This document shows, piece after piece, positions 63,904 to 64,000 of a stretch of 64,000 nucleotides of DNA; within the stretch, counting starts at the first letter, position 1, and every line of letters begins with the position of its first letter. The position numbers were made by a program, and so were the translations under genes. Source of the DNA: Nannocystis exedens (lineage in GTDB: Bacteria; Myxococcota_A; Polyangia; Nannocystales; Nannocystaceae). The stretch is from NCBI RefSeq assembly GCF_002343915.1, contig NZ_NETK01000001.1, forward strand, positions 7,020,001 to 7,084,000. Direction: 5' to 3'. The notes beneath the pieces were generated by a model. The model saw nothing but the letters and a program-made list of their open reading frames with translations. It was not told the DNA's origin and did not search any database.

Positions 63904-64000
63904 CGGGCGCTGGCCGTGGCCGCGCGCAGCTTTGCTGCGGGCCGGCGAGGCGGGTCGGGCTCGAGCACGTGCAGTGTGGACATTTCGCGGCGGCGGTGCG

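Overview
The window looks like chromosomal DNA from a predatory myxobacterium, most likely of the Nannocystis/Plesiocystis group. This is inferred from the very high GC content, the strong G/C third-position bias, many secreted lipoproteins with Thr/Ser/Asp/Glu-rich linkers, Cys-rich 'CGDGxC…CPEDC' modules, MYXO-CTERM-like C-termini, DUF4139 and ADYC-domain proteins, and a eukaryotic-type Ser/Thr kinase fused to an AAA-type NTPase and a formylglycine-generating-enzyme (FGE) domain. No ribosomal RNA, CRISPR array, transposase or prophage gene was found.

Layout. 1-6.5 kb: lipoprotein end, cytochrome P450, and two tandem paralogous TolB-like secreted lipoproteins with a CxxCH motif and a disulfide-rich tail. 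6.5-11.35 kb: a near-identical 1.43-kb direct repeat (two small lipoproteins plus agmatine deiminase), whose first copy is cut off inside the deiminase by a 1.45-kb segment of different base composition carrying a gluzincin metallopeptidase gene. 11.5-17.8 kb: large-subunit catalase and two adjacent DUF4139/MuiA-type proteins. 18.1-25.0 kb: two tandem FG-GAP surface proteins with MYXO-CTERM-like ends, and a metzincin lipoprotein. 25.1-32.9 kb: an unusual alanine/cation-symporter-like membrane protein, a selenocysteine tRNA (selC), a lipoprotein, dnaJ, a MOSC protein, a small lipoprotein, pruA and a TIMP/NTR-like protein. 33-39.1 kb: an ABC-F ATPase (YbiT type), lytic transglycosylase, a MYXO-CTERM metzincin-like protein with an altered zinc motif, and the rplU-rpmA-obgE operon. 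39.2-45.9 kb: a tetR-adaptor-RND-tolC efflux operon. 46-49.4 kb: nfeD plus two flotillin-like genes. 49.5-52.8 kb: alkyladenine glycosylase, HIT protein, hemB and a double DsbA-like oxidoreductase. 52.9-54.9 kb: two tandem proline iminopeptidases. 55-64 kb: a third DUF4139 protein, the kinase-NTPase-PEGA-FGE fusion, an ADYC-domain lipoprotein and a haloalkane-dehalogenase-like hydrolase.

Two themes run through the window. First, at least six pairs of adjacent paralogues suggest local tandem duplication as a major source of genes. Second, a short degenerate palindrome (core TGTCC/GGACA, often GGACATGTCC or GGGCATGCCC) recurs in most intergenic gaps, commonly as hairpins after stop codons between converging genes, and also inside some reading frames. 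Housekeeping functions (L21, L27, Obg, DnaJ, HemB, PruA) are interleaved with surface and secreted proteins. All assignments come from reading the sequence and from recalled family motifs; no database search was run.
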